A stretch of DNA of 64,000 nucleotides from Saccharomycopsis fibuligera x Saccharomycopsis cf. fibuligera (taxonomy: Eukaryota; Ascomycota; Saccharomycetes; Ascoideales; Saccharomycopsidaceae): positions 1,116,001-1,180,000 of the forward strand of contig CP012817.1 in the NCBI GenBank assembly GCA_001936135.1. The letters are read 5' to 3'. The notes beneath the pieces are model-generated. The model had not been told where the DNA came from, made no database searches, and worked only from the letters and a program-made list of their open reading frames with translations. Below, in pieces: positions 52,151 to 62,589 of this stretch; positions within the stretch are counted from its first letter, which is position 1, and each line of letters starts with the position of its first letter. The position numbers were made by a program, and so were the translations under genes.

Positions 52151-53476
52151 ATGTCAGATAACAAGGAACAAATCATTGAAAACCCAGACGTAGGGTTCTC
52201 CCAAGTTGCTGTGCCTTCAAGTATCTTGGTGCAGACCTCTCTTACCACCTCGTCAAACTCGTCGTCGATCACCAAAGTGACTATCAACAGCAATAACGCC
52301 AATAATGGTAACGGCAATAGTTTTGGCTCAAGCAATTTTAATAATGTCAATTTGATCGATTTAGACTTGATGCTCCACGCCAGCAGAATCGCGTCCAGCC
52401 CCGAACAACCACAACAACAACAACAACAATTGCCGTTCAAAAACACATTGCTTATTCTTAACCAAGCAATCGAGTATAGTTTTGAATCATTTCAGCAAAT
52501 TTGGGACTCGTCAGACTTGATAGTCTGTGCTGATGGTGGAGGCAATCGATTATTTGACTATACAAGAAAATACCAAAAACCTCAAGAACACACTGATGGC
52601 GATAAACTTGATGATGACTCTTTTGTGCCGGATTTCATCGTCGGTGATTTGGATTCTCTTCGTGATGAAGTCAAGCAATACTATGAATCGCATGGAACAA
52701 TAGTTAAGAAGCAAGCATCTCAATGGGCTACTGATTTTAGTAAATGTGTTTCCTTGATTCAGCTATACTATCACCAAAGCTACAGTGTCAGCAACTCGGG
52801 ACAAGCTTGTAAAGAGAAGGAAAATGAGGACCCACACACAAATGAAGTACAAGTAGAAGCAAATGCTGAAGAAGATGCTGAAGCCGACTTAGTGACGTTG
52901 ATCAAGCTGGTTGATGACTATGATGGGATATTGCAGCTTGAGCAACAGTTCAAAAACAAAGTCAAAAACAAAGCAAATTGTGATAGTAGTAATAATGGTA
53001 ATGACACCCAAGTGGTGATACGGTGCTTAGGAAGCCTTGGTGGAAGGTTTGATCACACAATCCAGCTGCTTAGTCAATTATACAAATATCACCGAGAAAG
53101 TCCCACTACCAAATTAGTCTTCTTGAATAATCAGGATATAATTTTTCTTGTGCCAAGAGGTAATAACTACATCAAATTTGATAATGAGAAATATAGCAGT
53201 AAAAGAAATGAGCTGAAAAAAAAGCCGTCCGAAGAAAACGAAGGAAAAGAAGCTAAAGCAAAAGAAAATAGCTATTTTGGTTGCAATTGTGGGTTGCTTC
53301 CTGTTTACGGTGATGTCAAACTAACAACTGAAGGACTAAAATGGGATGTCAAGCACTGGCCAAGTTCACTAGTTGGTAGTCGGGTTAGTAGCAGTAATCG
53401 GATCCTTGATCCGCACTGGCTTAGGGTTGATTCAACGGGACCATTGGTGGTTAATATCGAAGCAGACATTATTTAG
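52151..53476 (+). CDS. THI80: Thiamine pyrophosphokinase
   Basis: Converts thiamine plus ATP to thiamine diphosphate and AMP, the last step in making the cofactor. A 441-residue protein, longer than S. cerevisiae Thi80 (319 aa). Core motifs: LLILNQ, DLIVCADGGGNRLFDY, PDFIVGDLDSLRDEV, the WATDFSKCVSLI block, RCLGSLGGRFDHT and the C-terminal CGLLPVYGDVKLTTEGLKW with SSNRI. Insertions explain the extra length: an Asn/Ser-rich N-terminus, and an acidic segment at about residues 210-280 between two core strands. A Lys/Glu segment sits near 355-375. The enzyme is essential in yeast. Confidence 0.93.
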   Translation: MSDNKEQIIENPDVGFSQVAVPSSILVQTSLTTSSNSSSITKVTINSNNANNGNGNSFGSSNFNNVNLIDLDLMLHASRIASSPEQPQQQQQQLPFKNTLLILNQAIEYSFESFQQIWDSSDLIVCADGGGNRLFDYTRKYQKPQEHTDGDKLDDDSFVPDFIVGDLDSLRDEVKQYYESHGTIVKKQASQWATDFSKCVSLIQLYYHQSYSVSNSGQACKEKENEDPHTNEVQVEANAEEDAEADLVTLIKLVDDYDGILQLEQQFKNKVKNKANCDSSNNGNDTQVVIRCLGSLGGRFDHTIQLLSQLYKYHRESPTTKLVFLNNQDIIFLVPRGNNYIKFDNEKYSSKRNELKKKPSEENEGKEAKAKENSYFGCNCGLLPVYGDVKLTTEGLKWDVKHWPSSLVGSRVSSSNRILDPHWLRVDSTGPLVVNIEADII

Positions 53477-53754
53477 ACCCCGATAGCTAAGGAATACCTA
53501 TGGTCCGTAGCTATATAAGCAATGCAAGCCCAAAAGTACGGGATGCTGAGTTACTACCGCGAGACATTATCAACTTGACTACGAAAAGTTTTGTAGTACA
53601 AAAAGTTTTGTAGCATTCCTTTTCTGACCCACATCGAAGGAAACGAAAAAAAAATTCACAAACGTTGGTCCAGTGCCAAGTGATAACAACAAAGCACTGG
53701 AATACGTAGAATTAAGACAAATAGACAGATCCGTACATGTGCTGAGCCATGGAG

Positions 53755-53792
<38 letters not shown>

Positions 53793-55883
53793 ACTATTAG
53801 GTATTGTGACATATAAAAAAAAAGTGCTGTATTACAGAAATAGGAAGTCACGTCAATCTATTAGCGAGCTTTTGAAGTTTTCTAACCAGCTATAGCTAAA
53901 GAATGTCCGAAAAGCACCAACTTGTATCGCACATATTCGCGAGATACATATGGCTCTACAAACTACAACAGTACAGAAGTCTGCATGTTTGGCATAGCCA
54001 TGGACTGAATAAACTTTGCAAAGTGCTGGGTGCTGTGCGACTGCTAATGCGTCCAATTGATGACCTCGAAGGTTGACGTCACTTTTTGGCCAGAATTTAA
54101 TTTCCATTGAAATTGCAGTATAGTATTGACTGTAGGATGGGAACCTGAACAACATACATGGGTACTTTTTGAAACTGGTACAAAATATCGTGCTTGCTGG
54201 TGAGCGGGCTGCTTGCAACAACAGCATCAGCAGTTTAAACTTTGCACGCAAACGAAGCTGATAACGCTGGTTGAGCTGTCTGGATGGGAAAAATGAAACG
54301 ATTTTCAAATTGAAAGTTTAAGCTGGGTTCTAGGACTACTGCCAGGATTTGTTGATTGCAAGCTGCAAGTTGCAAGGTATTTCAATAAGCGATTAGCTTA
54401 GTATAGTAACGGTATAGCGCAATGAACCCACGGGACCAGCGAGCTCATGGGACCAGCGAGCTCATTGGCACGCTAGAACGTCAATCGTGTAGCTTGCAAT
54501 TGCAGTTGTTGTATTTTTGTGAATTGTGTTCCTGGCGTTCCTGAAGTTGCTGTTGTTGCTCAACTTTAACGAACCTTAAATCTGCGAAAAACGGCCGGAA
54601 TACATACAAAGTATATGCTGAGCTCGATATATGATCAACGCATACTGTGCCATCCGCCTGCTGTTTGGGTTTCGCACACTGAGCTGCTGAGGTACCGAAC
54701 TTTGAGCAGCGAGGGTTTTCAGCATATATCGGATACGGTAAGGCCAGCTACGTCAGACTTTGCTTGGCATGGAGACGGCAACGAGCGTGCCAGGATGACA
54801 GCAAAACTCGACCGAATGCAGACCAGTTGCTGTACGGTTGGGATCGCAATGAGGGAGCTAGACACGGGGCTATTTTGTTACTATATGTGACAATTTCAGC
54901 ACAGTAACATGGTCGCTGACGCCCTGAGATGTTATATACGTCAACTGCAGGTCCGTAAATGTGGCTGAAACAGCAGCAGGGTTGAGCTGTTATGGCGTAT
55001 ATTTGAGTGTACAGCTGGTAAGGAGGACGCAGCGAGGATCAGCAATTTGCTTCCCGATGCGGAAAGGTAACTGACGGAGGCGTGTTTGGCGGGTGTGTGG
55101 ATGCTGACTGCTAGCTGCTAGAATATGGGCAGACAGAGCTGAAGGAGGGAAGGTATGGACGGCATGGAAGGGCTGAGCTATAGCTTCGGGCACAGCATTG
55201 CGCCATTGTTATTGTCCATTATATGCCTACAAAGGCGGTGGTGATTATATATTGACGGCAGAGCGCGTTGTGCGGTCTAGAAGAGTGCCTGTAATAGCTT
55301 GCGCCTCGAGATTTTAGCCGCAGTGCACCGGCTGTCCAGTCAAGCTTGGACCACCGGCAGTTGCTGCCTGTTGTTGGCAACATTGGTGCTATCCTGCGTA
55401 TATAAACCCAGGATCCCCTGCTGGATTCATCCACTGTTGCCTGCCTCCCGAGCGCTGCACTCTTTTATGATCACCACCCCGATTAATTTCAATATCCCTG
55501 CCACTCTCCTATTGTTGCTGTCCTGCTATACACTCGCAAAAGACAACAGAATATTACACAGCCCAAGGCCTGACTGACATCTCAACTCACCCTTGCCTCG
55601 TGCTATATATACACATATATACCGCGCTTTGCTTCCCCATCTGTCTCTGGTTGCTGCCGTTCCTGGCTTGCTTTTAATCTTTTTGACTCTTTGAATTTTT
55701 TTGAGTCGTTTTGTCCGCTCTCGCTGCCAAGCACCAGTCCCAACATTGCATAATTATACACTGGGCACTGTACACTACAACACATTACTGATACTTATCA
55801 GATTCAATCACCGTCACTGGCATAACATTTCATCGAACAAACAACACGCCTCTTACTGATACACAAACAGACCAGCAACACCA
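53477..55883. other. Long ORF-free region upstream of a secreted-protein gene, 2.4 kb
   Basis: No convincing gene. It contains an A32 run at 53760-53791, a perfect 17-bp tandem duplication at 54432-54465 and a GC-richer portion from about 54400 onward, unlike most intergenic DNA here. The frames at 53579-53851, 54615-54890 and 55299-55577 lack any family resemblance. The extended, GC-richer promoter-side sequence is noted as unusual. Confidence 0.5.
54432..54465 (+). repeat. 17-bp perfect tandem duplication
   Basis: gggaccagcgagctcat occurs twice head to tail. It includes GAGCTC palindromes. It lies in the long noncoding region before the secreted-protein gene; function unknown. Confidence 0.9.
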
Positions 55884-56381
55884 ATGAAGCTCGCTATATC
55901 CGTCTCGCTACTCGTCGCTTCCGCTTGCTGCGCCTCCGCAGCCGCAGTGCCTAGAAACATTGCCAACGAATCTCCAGTAAACGTGGCTGCTCCAGCCCCA
56001 GCCCCACCACAAGCCCAAGACAACAATCGTGAACCAGTTGTTGTCGTTGATACTGCTCCTTCTCCGCCAGGTGCCGGTTCGCAGACAGCAGCCAAGGCTT
56101 TCCCGACTCTTACTGTTGACTCTCCGCACTCAGGTTCTTCGGGCTCCATCTACAATAGACAAAAGGCAAATGCAGAGGGCGTCATTGAGACTTTCGAGTC
56201 GTCGTCTTTGATCTCCAAAATCAGGGCCACTGACAAACTTGCCGTTAATAAGCCATTCACAGCTGCTAAGGGTAACGGTGAAGATGGTGCTCAAATTCAA
56301 GCAATCATTTTCACGCAGACTGTGGGTCCTGATGAGGTGAATAGATACTTGAAGCAGGAGCAGTTGCCTATTGCTTATTAG
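55884..56381 (+). CDS. Small secreted protein, unknown function
   Basis: A 165-residue protein I do not recognise. It begins with a strong signal peptide (MKLAISVSLLVASACCASA, cleavage near 20). A Pro/Ala-rich, probably disordered spacer follows (about 35-85, with APAPAPPQAQ), then a Ser/Gly stretch and a more ordered C-terminal third with Lys and acidic residues ending in YLKQEQLPIAY. One NES glycosylation sequon lies near the mature N-terminus. There is no GPI signal, no Cys after the signal peptide, and no Kex2 site. The ATG context (ccaATG) and the strong signal peptide argue for a real gene. It may be a cell-wall or secreted protein; function not inferable. Confidence 0.65.
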   Translation: MKLAISVSLLVASACCASAAAVPRNIANESPVNVAAPAPAPPQAQDNNREPVVVVDTAPSPPGAGSQTAAKAFPTLTVDSPHSGSSGSIYNRQKANAEGVIETFESSSLISKIRATDKLAVNKPFTAAKGNGEDGAQIQAIIFTQTVGPDEVNRYLKQEQLPIAY

Positions 56382-56994
56382 ACTTTTGTTTATGCTCAAA
56401 AGATTTTTTTGTGAGCTTGCATTTTTTTTTCACGATTCTTTTTATGATTTTACATTTGCTGGCGGACCTCGGGCCCTCCTTTATGACGTTTATGACTTTT
56501 CAACCTTACTTTTTTCCTGTTTCGTTTTTTATATTGTATCTTTTTACTCAGCTTTTTGCATTTATTCATGAACTTTGTTGCTTTTATTAGTTTTTTTTTT
56601 GTTTTGCCTATTATCATGCGGCATGGGATATACTCATATTAGGATGAAATAATACAGAAAAAAAAACAGCCTTTAATAGATGTATTACCGTTTTGTCTTA
56701 CAAATTTTACATTTGCTGTAGGCCACCTTTCAAACATACTTAAAATTTGTAACAAGCATTTTTCGAAGAAGGGGCCATCATGCCGAATTGATGCTAGGCT
56801 ACCTACTGCCATTCATTCATTCAGGACTAATATCTGCGAGCAGCTAAAATGCCCCAAACTACTGACGGTCAGAAACAAAATAGTAAAATCAAAAGGATGT
56901 AACATTAATCAAAAATTATATTTCTCTTCCCAAATAGCTCACCAGAACATACACCTACTGTCATTTCCTCATTCATTTACTACGACCGGATCAC
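56382..56994. other. Convergent 3' region, secreted protein / MOG1
   Basis: 613 bp of AT-rich DNA with no gene, holding two 3' untranslated regions. T and A runs are frequent. Confidence 0.65.
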
Positions 56995-57807
56995 TCACCC
57001 AAACAATCCTTCATCAACAATCAAAAAATTCTCCATCGCGGTCTCAACGATATCTCTCCCATTGGCTATCCTCTGCTGCACCTTCCCGTCACCACTTTTT
57101 TCGCCATTACCATTCAAAAAACTTTTCAATTCATTGACAGATCCAGCCGTCAATGCAGGTAGGTTTAATGTAATGACGATATCGGTTTCGGCCACTTTAT
57201 GTCTAATTAACCCAAGCACCAAAACGAGCCATTTCTCATCAACTTCACCTTCTTCTTTATTTTGAGTTTGTTTGCGACCCCATTTGTAGACTGGAGATAC
57301 GGCTATTGCTAAATATCCTCTAGCTTGGGCAGTACCGACCGTGCTAACGCTAGAATTATTCTTCAAGTTGCTGCCTTTGCTAGCAACATTACTTGTGTTG
57401 CTGTTGTTGCTCTTGCTGTTGTTTTTGCTGTTGGCACTTTGACCGAAATGTTTGAGTCTTGAAGTAATTTCTTCTTCGTATATCAATTTCCATTTATCGG
57501 TATCATTGAAATGATTATTCAAGTCAGAAATCTCATCTAAATGGACCTGTACTGCCTTGTGATCATTATCTTCCTCTTTTCCGGTATTTTCCACATCACC
57601 AACGTCAACTCTTTCCATTAGATCAAAAATTAAAGAGTCTTCTTTTTGCAACAACGAATTCAGTAAATTGACAAAAACCTCTTGCGTATCCGGGACTTGT
57701 CTGATTTGTGAGGCATCCAATAAATTAGTTGGGATCAATGTGGTGATAGCACCGCCATAGAGCGGCTGTAATTGAAATTGAAGTTCTGCATTGTTATTGG
57801 AACTCAT
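56995..57807 (-). CDS. MOG1: Mog1, Ran/Gsp1-binding nuclear transport factor
   Basis: A 270-residue protein; S. cerevisiae Mog1 is 218 aa. It binds Ran (Gsp1) and promotes nucleotide release during nuclear import. Diagnostic blocks: PLYGGAITTLIPTNLLDAS, then QVPDTQEVFVN, then an acidic central segment and TDIVITLNLPALTAG; the end NFLIVDEGLFG matches VVDTSLFA in the yeast protein. The extra length is an Asn/Ser-rich insertion at about residues 125-165. The frame is open 24 codons further upstream only from a TTG, so the ATG of MSSNNNAE is used. Confidence 0.9.
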   Translation of the reverse strand: MSSNNNAELQFQLQPLYGGAITTLIPTNLLDASQIRQVPDTQEVFVNLLNSLLQKEDSLIFDLMERVDVGDVENTGKEEDNDHKAVQVHLDEISDLNNHFNDTDKWKLIYEEEITSRLKHFGQSANSKNNSKSNNSNTSNVASKGSNLKNNSSVSTVGTAQARGYLAIAVSPVYKWGRKQTQNKEEGEVDEKWLVLVLGLIRHKVAETDIVITLNLPALTAGSVNELKSFLNGNGEKSGDGKVQQRIANGRDIVETAMENFLIVDEGLFG

Positions 57808-59007
57808 ATTTGCACTCTGCTTTTTATGATTTTTTATTGCTTCCCAAATTTTGAACTTCGCCTTGTTTGTAGTTATCAATACTCAGCTAAACAAATGATA
57901 ATATTGAAAGTTGAATCTATACGTGAATAGTTTAGTAGAACTATTGGATTTGGGTGGCTAAAGTAAGTTGGTGCTTTCTTCTCTTAATTGATCAACAGGT
58001 TGACCACTAAAAATAGCAGGATCTGAGAACTAAAAAAGAAAAATAGTTTGGAACACAGATATCGATATATAATTTACTAATCAAATGAACTCGGCAATGC
58101 AGACATCCCTAATATATAATGGTTTGAAATTTTTGATTCTGAACATTGAAGCGCTGGAGAAGATGAGATGAGCACCGCACTTAAATTGCTAGAAGCGCTC
58201 TTACATATCCCACATATCATACCATTTGCTGTGCCTCTGTGGACAAACTGTTGTATGTTTGTTATTTTAAATACAGAAATCCAATATATCCGAAAATATA
58301 CTGCATGGTTTGTCTTAAAATTAACAACACTGATTCAATGTCTAAACCTGGTTTACCGGCTTTATCAGTGCCTGAGTGTATTACTGTCAATGTCAATATT
58401 TTTCTTTCCTCGACTAGACAATAAAGACCATTTTTTTATTTTGAACTTTTCGGAATTCTTTTTTATTAATATTCTATTTAAAAAAAATGCAATTAAATCA
58501 ATAAGCAGTTGCTGAGCTCAACTCAGCTCAGCTCACCCAACAAAATTGAGCTAAACATCTATGCATGTAATGTTATTGCGAAACCATCTGCTTGTTCTTG
58601 CTCAAAGAATTGTCTGTTCTTTTTCATTAAAATGTGTTCTTGTAACTTGTAGTGAAAATAAATAAAAAAAAAAAAAAAAAAAAAAGCAAAAATTAGGGAT
58701 GGATTAAAGAGACAACAGAGGCAGAAGAAATGAGATATTAAACTAGCATTAAGGTAATTAATGCTTTTAAAAAGAAGTATGAAGTTTGCACCGATTGATA
58801 ACAGCGATGATTTAGTTTTCACGAAAATAACACTCAATATAAAAAAAAGGTCAAAAGATCAAATAGCTAAAAGAAGGAAAGTAAACAATGAACTAAAGTA
58901 TTCAATGGTAAAAACAAAAACAGGAAGGAAAGAAAGCAAACAGAGAAAAAGTAAAGAAATGAAAGAGCAAGACAGCAAAAAAATCTCATGTAAAACATTG
59001 CTCACTA
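57808..59007. other. Intergenic, no gene seen
   Basis: 1.2 kb holding the MOG1 promoter and the SNG1-like 3' region. An A22 run is at 58664-58685 and three to four copies of GAGCTCA-like words at 58513-58550. The frames at 58168-58515 and 58761-59045 look like noise. Confidence 0.5.
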
Positions 59008-60609
59008 CTACTGCTTACCAGCAGCAGCTTTTTTTGCCATTCTAGTACCAAAAAATTTCAAGGAAAAAGGAAACAACAAATTATTAACAACAATCCAAGC
59101 CACCAAAATCCCAAAATTTCTCCCCAATTGTCCCTTATAACTATTATTAAAGATCACTTTAAAAATTTCTGATGCATTATGCAATGGGAATGCATAACCG
59201 TATCGGTAAACCTGATTCAATCCAGCAATTGGAAAAAAAGTTGGAGAAATATTAGAAATCACCCAAAATAAGAGCCAGAATCCAAGTACTGGGGGAAAAA
59301 TTGGGATGAGTAAGAGTGCCATATTTTCATTAGCTCCACCGACAGCCGACATAGTAAGGAAACATGTCATCCAATAGACTAAGAATCCGCTTTTGCCAAA
59401 AGCTTTTTGGAAATCCACTTGGAACGCTAAAGAGACCCACGAGTAGACTAGAGAGAGGACAAAGTAGGAAACGAGAGCAGAAATCATTCTGTACGCGACG
59501 AAATGACGTTTTTTCACTCTTCTAGCAAGAATTTGATGGGTTGGGGAGAAGAAATTAAACTGGAAAAATGTAATAATGATGAGGAAAATCATTCCAACTT
59601 GAGATGGGGCAGTAAGTACAGAGTTGGTAACTGGTAAGTTGTCAACTAGATGAATTTGCGGAATATTAGAAAGTAAACCAGGAGCATTATTGAGGAGCTG
59701 TTGTTTTTCTGAAGTGGACAAGTTGGAAACAAGTGGAGCGTAAACATTTTTGGCAATTACTGAAGGGCTGAATGATTGTTCAAATACTTGAAGCAACGGA
59801 AGAACACTACTATTCATGGCAAGGATATCTCTACCAGTTTCGTAGATAGCATCGACGGAGACTTGACTATCGTGATTTGGATCATATGAATCATTAGCTG
59901 ATTTCAATGCTTGATATAAGTTGTAGGTAGCGTTTGGTTTGACGTATATGGCAAACCAGTACTTTTGATGATGAATTAGTTTATTGATTTCTTGAGTAAC
60001 GTTAAAACTTCCATCTTTTTGTTGAACGCTGTTGTGCTTTTGTTGAAAACTTTGACGATTGTAAACATGATAATGACCATTTTCTTGTAATTCAGACAGT
60101 AATGCAATTTTTTCAGTCAAGTCACCAATAAGAGGTTGTACTCCATCGATGACTTCAGAGTCTTCGTTGACTACTAAAAAGTTGAAATTTTTGAAGTATT
60201 TTGGTCTATCATATAATGCACCCCAATATATGGAAAAAATGCATAATATACAAACCGAAATCACTAGCCAGTTTTTGAGGAAAGCAAACAAGACTGATTT
60301 ACGTTCAGGAGCCACTTTGGAAGAGAAAAAACCGGGAATGGATCGGAAGCTCGCCTTGGTCGAAGACCTTGACATTTGGGGGAGAACAGTATTATCAGCA
60401 TCATCACTGTTGGCGTTGTTGAGGTCGGAATTGTTGTTCTTGGATAGGCTCTTTTCAATGTCTTGATGCAGTTGAGTACGCTGACTGTATGTTCTTGCAA
60501 TTTCTTGGCCACCAATAAATCCGTCAGGAACGTTTCCTTCATATTCGCGGATGTCGCCAGAGGACTGTTCGGCTTTGCCGTTATCAGAGTTAGCTGTGTC
60601 AGTGCTCAT
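59008..60609 (-). CDS. SNG1: SNG1-like membrane protein (DUF3533 family)
   Basis: A 533-residue membrane protein. Sng1 of S. cerevisiae was found through nitrosoguanidine resistance; the family is related to phage-infection-protein/YhgE-type and ABC-2-like membrane proteins. After a disordered polar N-terminus (1-100), a first helix lies at about 112-130, followed by a lumenal or external domain (about 135-335) and five or so C-terminal helices (337-360, 372-395, 402-425, 430-452, 500-520). FLKNWLVISVCILCIFSIYW is the characteristic first helix and YDRPKYFKNFNFLVVNEDSE follows it. Several Asn-linked sequons (NVT, NAT, NSS, NLS) in the external domain support its orientation. First ATG used. 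Confidence 0.82.
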   Translation of the reverse strand: MSTDTANSDNGKAEQSSGDIREYEGNVPDGFIGGQEIARTYSQRTQLHQDIEKSLSKNNNSDLNNANSDDADNTVLPQMSRSSTKASFRSIPGFFSSKVAPERKSVLFAFLKNWLVISVCILCIFSIYWGALYDRPKYFKNFNFLVVNEDSEVIDGVQPLIGDLTEKIALLSELQENGHYHVYNRQSFQQKHNSVQQKDGSFNVTQEINKLIHHQKYWFAIYVKPNATYNLYQALKSANDSYDPNHDSQVSVDAIYETGRDILAMNSSVLPLLQVFEQSFSPSVIAKNVYAPLVSNLSTSEKQQLLNNAPGLLSNIPQIHLVDNLPVTNSVLTAPSQVGMIFLIIITFFQFNFFSPTHQILARRVKKRHFVAYRMISALVSYFVLSLVYSWVSLAFQVDFQKAFGKSGFLVYWMTCFLTMSAVGGANENMALLLIPIFPPVLGFWLLFWVISNISPTFFPIAGLNQVYRYGYAFPLHNASEIFKVIFNNSYKGQLGRNFGILVAWIVVNNLLFPFSLKFFGTRMAKKAAAGKQ

Positions 60610-61740
60610 TGTATAGTCGTTATTCAGGGTTTACTAGCCAAGACGAATGATAGCAAGGTAGGTTCTTATTTCAACTACTAACCTGTCAGGAAAAACAGTG
60701 GTACTTATAGTGGTGTATATGACTGGTTTTTGGCAAACGCTACCCAGAACAGATGAGAAAAAAACTTGACTATCAGATTAAAAAAAAAAAAAAAGTAAAA
60801 CAAAATAGATTGAAGTAAATTAGAGTAAATAAACACGGTGATCCAGTACAATACGAAATTAGTCAGCTTTGTTTAAAACAGAGTCGGACATAAACCGCTT
60901 TTTCCGAAAATTACCTTTTGCGGAACGGAAAGTAGAAAAAGTGAAATTTCGTTTCCTATTTGCTGCCAAGAACTGCCATGATCGGCACCTCGCTGCTGCC
61001 TCGGATTCTAACGCTTTATTCACGGTAATATCCGAGGCTGCAGCAAAGCGCCGATTACTGCAGCTACAGACCGCGGATATAAGTTGTTGCCCCCATGGCT
61101 ATAAAAAACTATAACTTGTATATAGTAAATTATGCTATACTATATCATACTCAACACAATTTCCATCTTCCATAATTCAGTTTCTGCAGTGATATGATAT
61201 CATCATTGTACTATTCCATACGGATTATCAAAGGCAGTGGGGATCCATTATACACTTGCAAGTGTAAATATGGGAATTGCAATACTGGACGATAGTTATC
61301 TTATTGTACTAATTTTGTACAATTCGGTGTCTCGATAAGAACTTGTTGAATCACCGAAACTGTAAATTCAGTGCTGGTGTAGGATTGTCTGGGTGCCGAA
61401 ATCAATCAAAACCTACCGTGATTCAAACTAGCTAAGGATTTAGCAAAATGTAAAGCCAAATTCAAACATTTCATTGACGAGCCGGCAAAACAATTTGTCT
61501 TGATGAGGAGTATTATATTAATGCTGTGGACAATAGAGATAGTTGAGTACATCAATGTTATTTGTCAAATAACTTGAAGGAGATCATCTTATCTGCTTAT
61601 GTAATAGGGGCTCTTGTGGTGAATACGCTATTACGCCTTCTGCTAAATCGTTTTTCGGTCATATAATAATGTAAATGGTAGACTGAAGAATCTAGTTGCT
61701 GGGAGCATAGTTGTGGAATAAAACTGTGAAAGAAGGAAGA

Positions 61741-61794
61741 AGACAAGAAAATAGCGAAAGACAGAAGAAAATAGCAAAAGACAGAAGAAAATAG
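61741..61794 (+). repeat. 20-bp tandem repeat, 2.7 copies
   Basis: Unit agacagaagaaaatagcaaa-like, purine-rich, period 20. Copies differ at a few positions. Noncoding. Confidence 0.85.
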
Positions 61795-62502
61795 AATTTT
61801 CCCATATGGGTCTTTGCCTATGAAATTTATATATATAGTTTGATAGATCGACCCCGCTTTTTAAAAAGACAGTGCAAACGAATGGAATAGACTAAATCGA
61901 GCAAATGCAGACCAAGCCAAAGCGTATACCATACTATTAGTGTTATGTCATGTCAAACGCTTTACCACAGCTTACTAATATACTAACTAACAGTACAATT
62001 CGATATACATTAAAACATATTTCGAGCTAAGGCGTATTAAGCAGGGCGCAGCCGAATAATTCACAGCAATTGTCTTTGTTTAAATATCCAGCACAGATAG
62101 TGTTAAAATGTTAAAATAACCCACTAAAATAATGAGGAAAAAATAGGTGACTCTGTACTTACCACTCAAAAAGAGACTAACGTTGATCAGACCAACAAGA
62201 CAGAAGCTTAGAATAAGATGGAAAGGGACGGAAAGCCGAGATGATGATGATGGCTAGACCTTGGCTTAAGAGGATTTGGTGTATTGGTATTATACTTCTG
62301 TTACAGGGCAGTGCATATACATTGTACTGTTCCACTAGGGTGGGTAGTGAGACTAATAGAATGATTACGCATCATGATCCCTTCCAGCAAACCACAGATG
62401 TCGGCTCACACTTCGCATTGGACCTTCTTTTTTATATTTAATCCGTGTTTATGAGCACATTTGTAATAATTTGGGCGTGTTTGTTCAATTTGAGTTACGG
62501 TG

Positions 62503-62503
<1 letters not shown>

Positions 62504-62550
<47 letters not shown>
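62504..62550 (+). repeat. Poly(T) tract of 47 T
   Basis: An uninterrupted T run ending 39 bp before the transporter ATG. Poly(dA:dT) excludes nucleosomes, so this may set promoter openness; its length is likely unstable. Confidence 0.9.
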
Positions 62551-62551
<1 letters not shown>

Positions 62552-62589
62552 ACAGATACTCTTCTTATTGTTCTTCAAGGTATTCCATC

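Larger units (their letters stand above)
60610..62589. other. Divergent promoter region, SNG1-like / MCH-like
   Basis: About 2 kb with no gene seen. It includes an A15 run near 60781, a 20-bp tandem repeat at 61741-61794 and T47 at 62504-62550. The 81-codon frame at 60869-61114 and the 66-codon frame at 62241-62441 are unsupported. Confidence 0.5.

Noticed and set aside
57808-57879. Longer N-terminus for MOG1
   Set aside because: Would need a TTG start; the family begins after the ATG at 57807.
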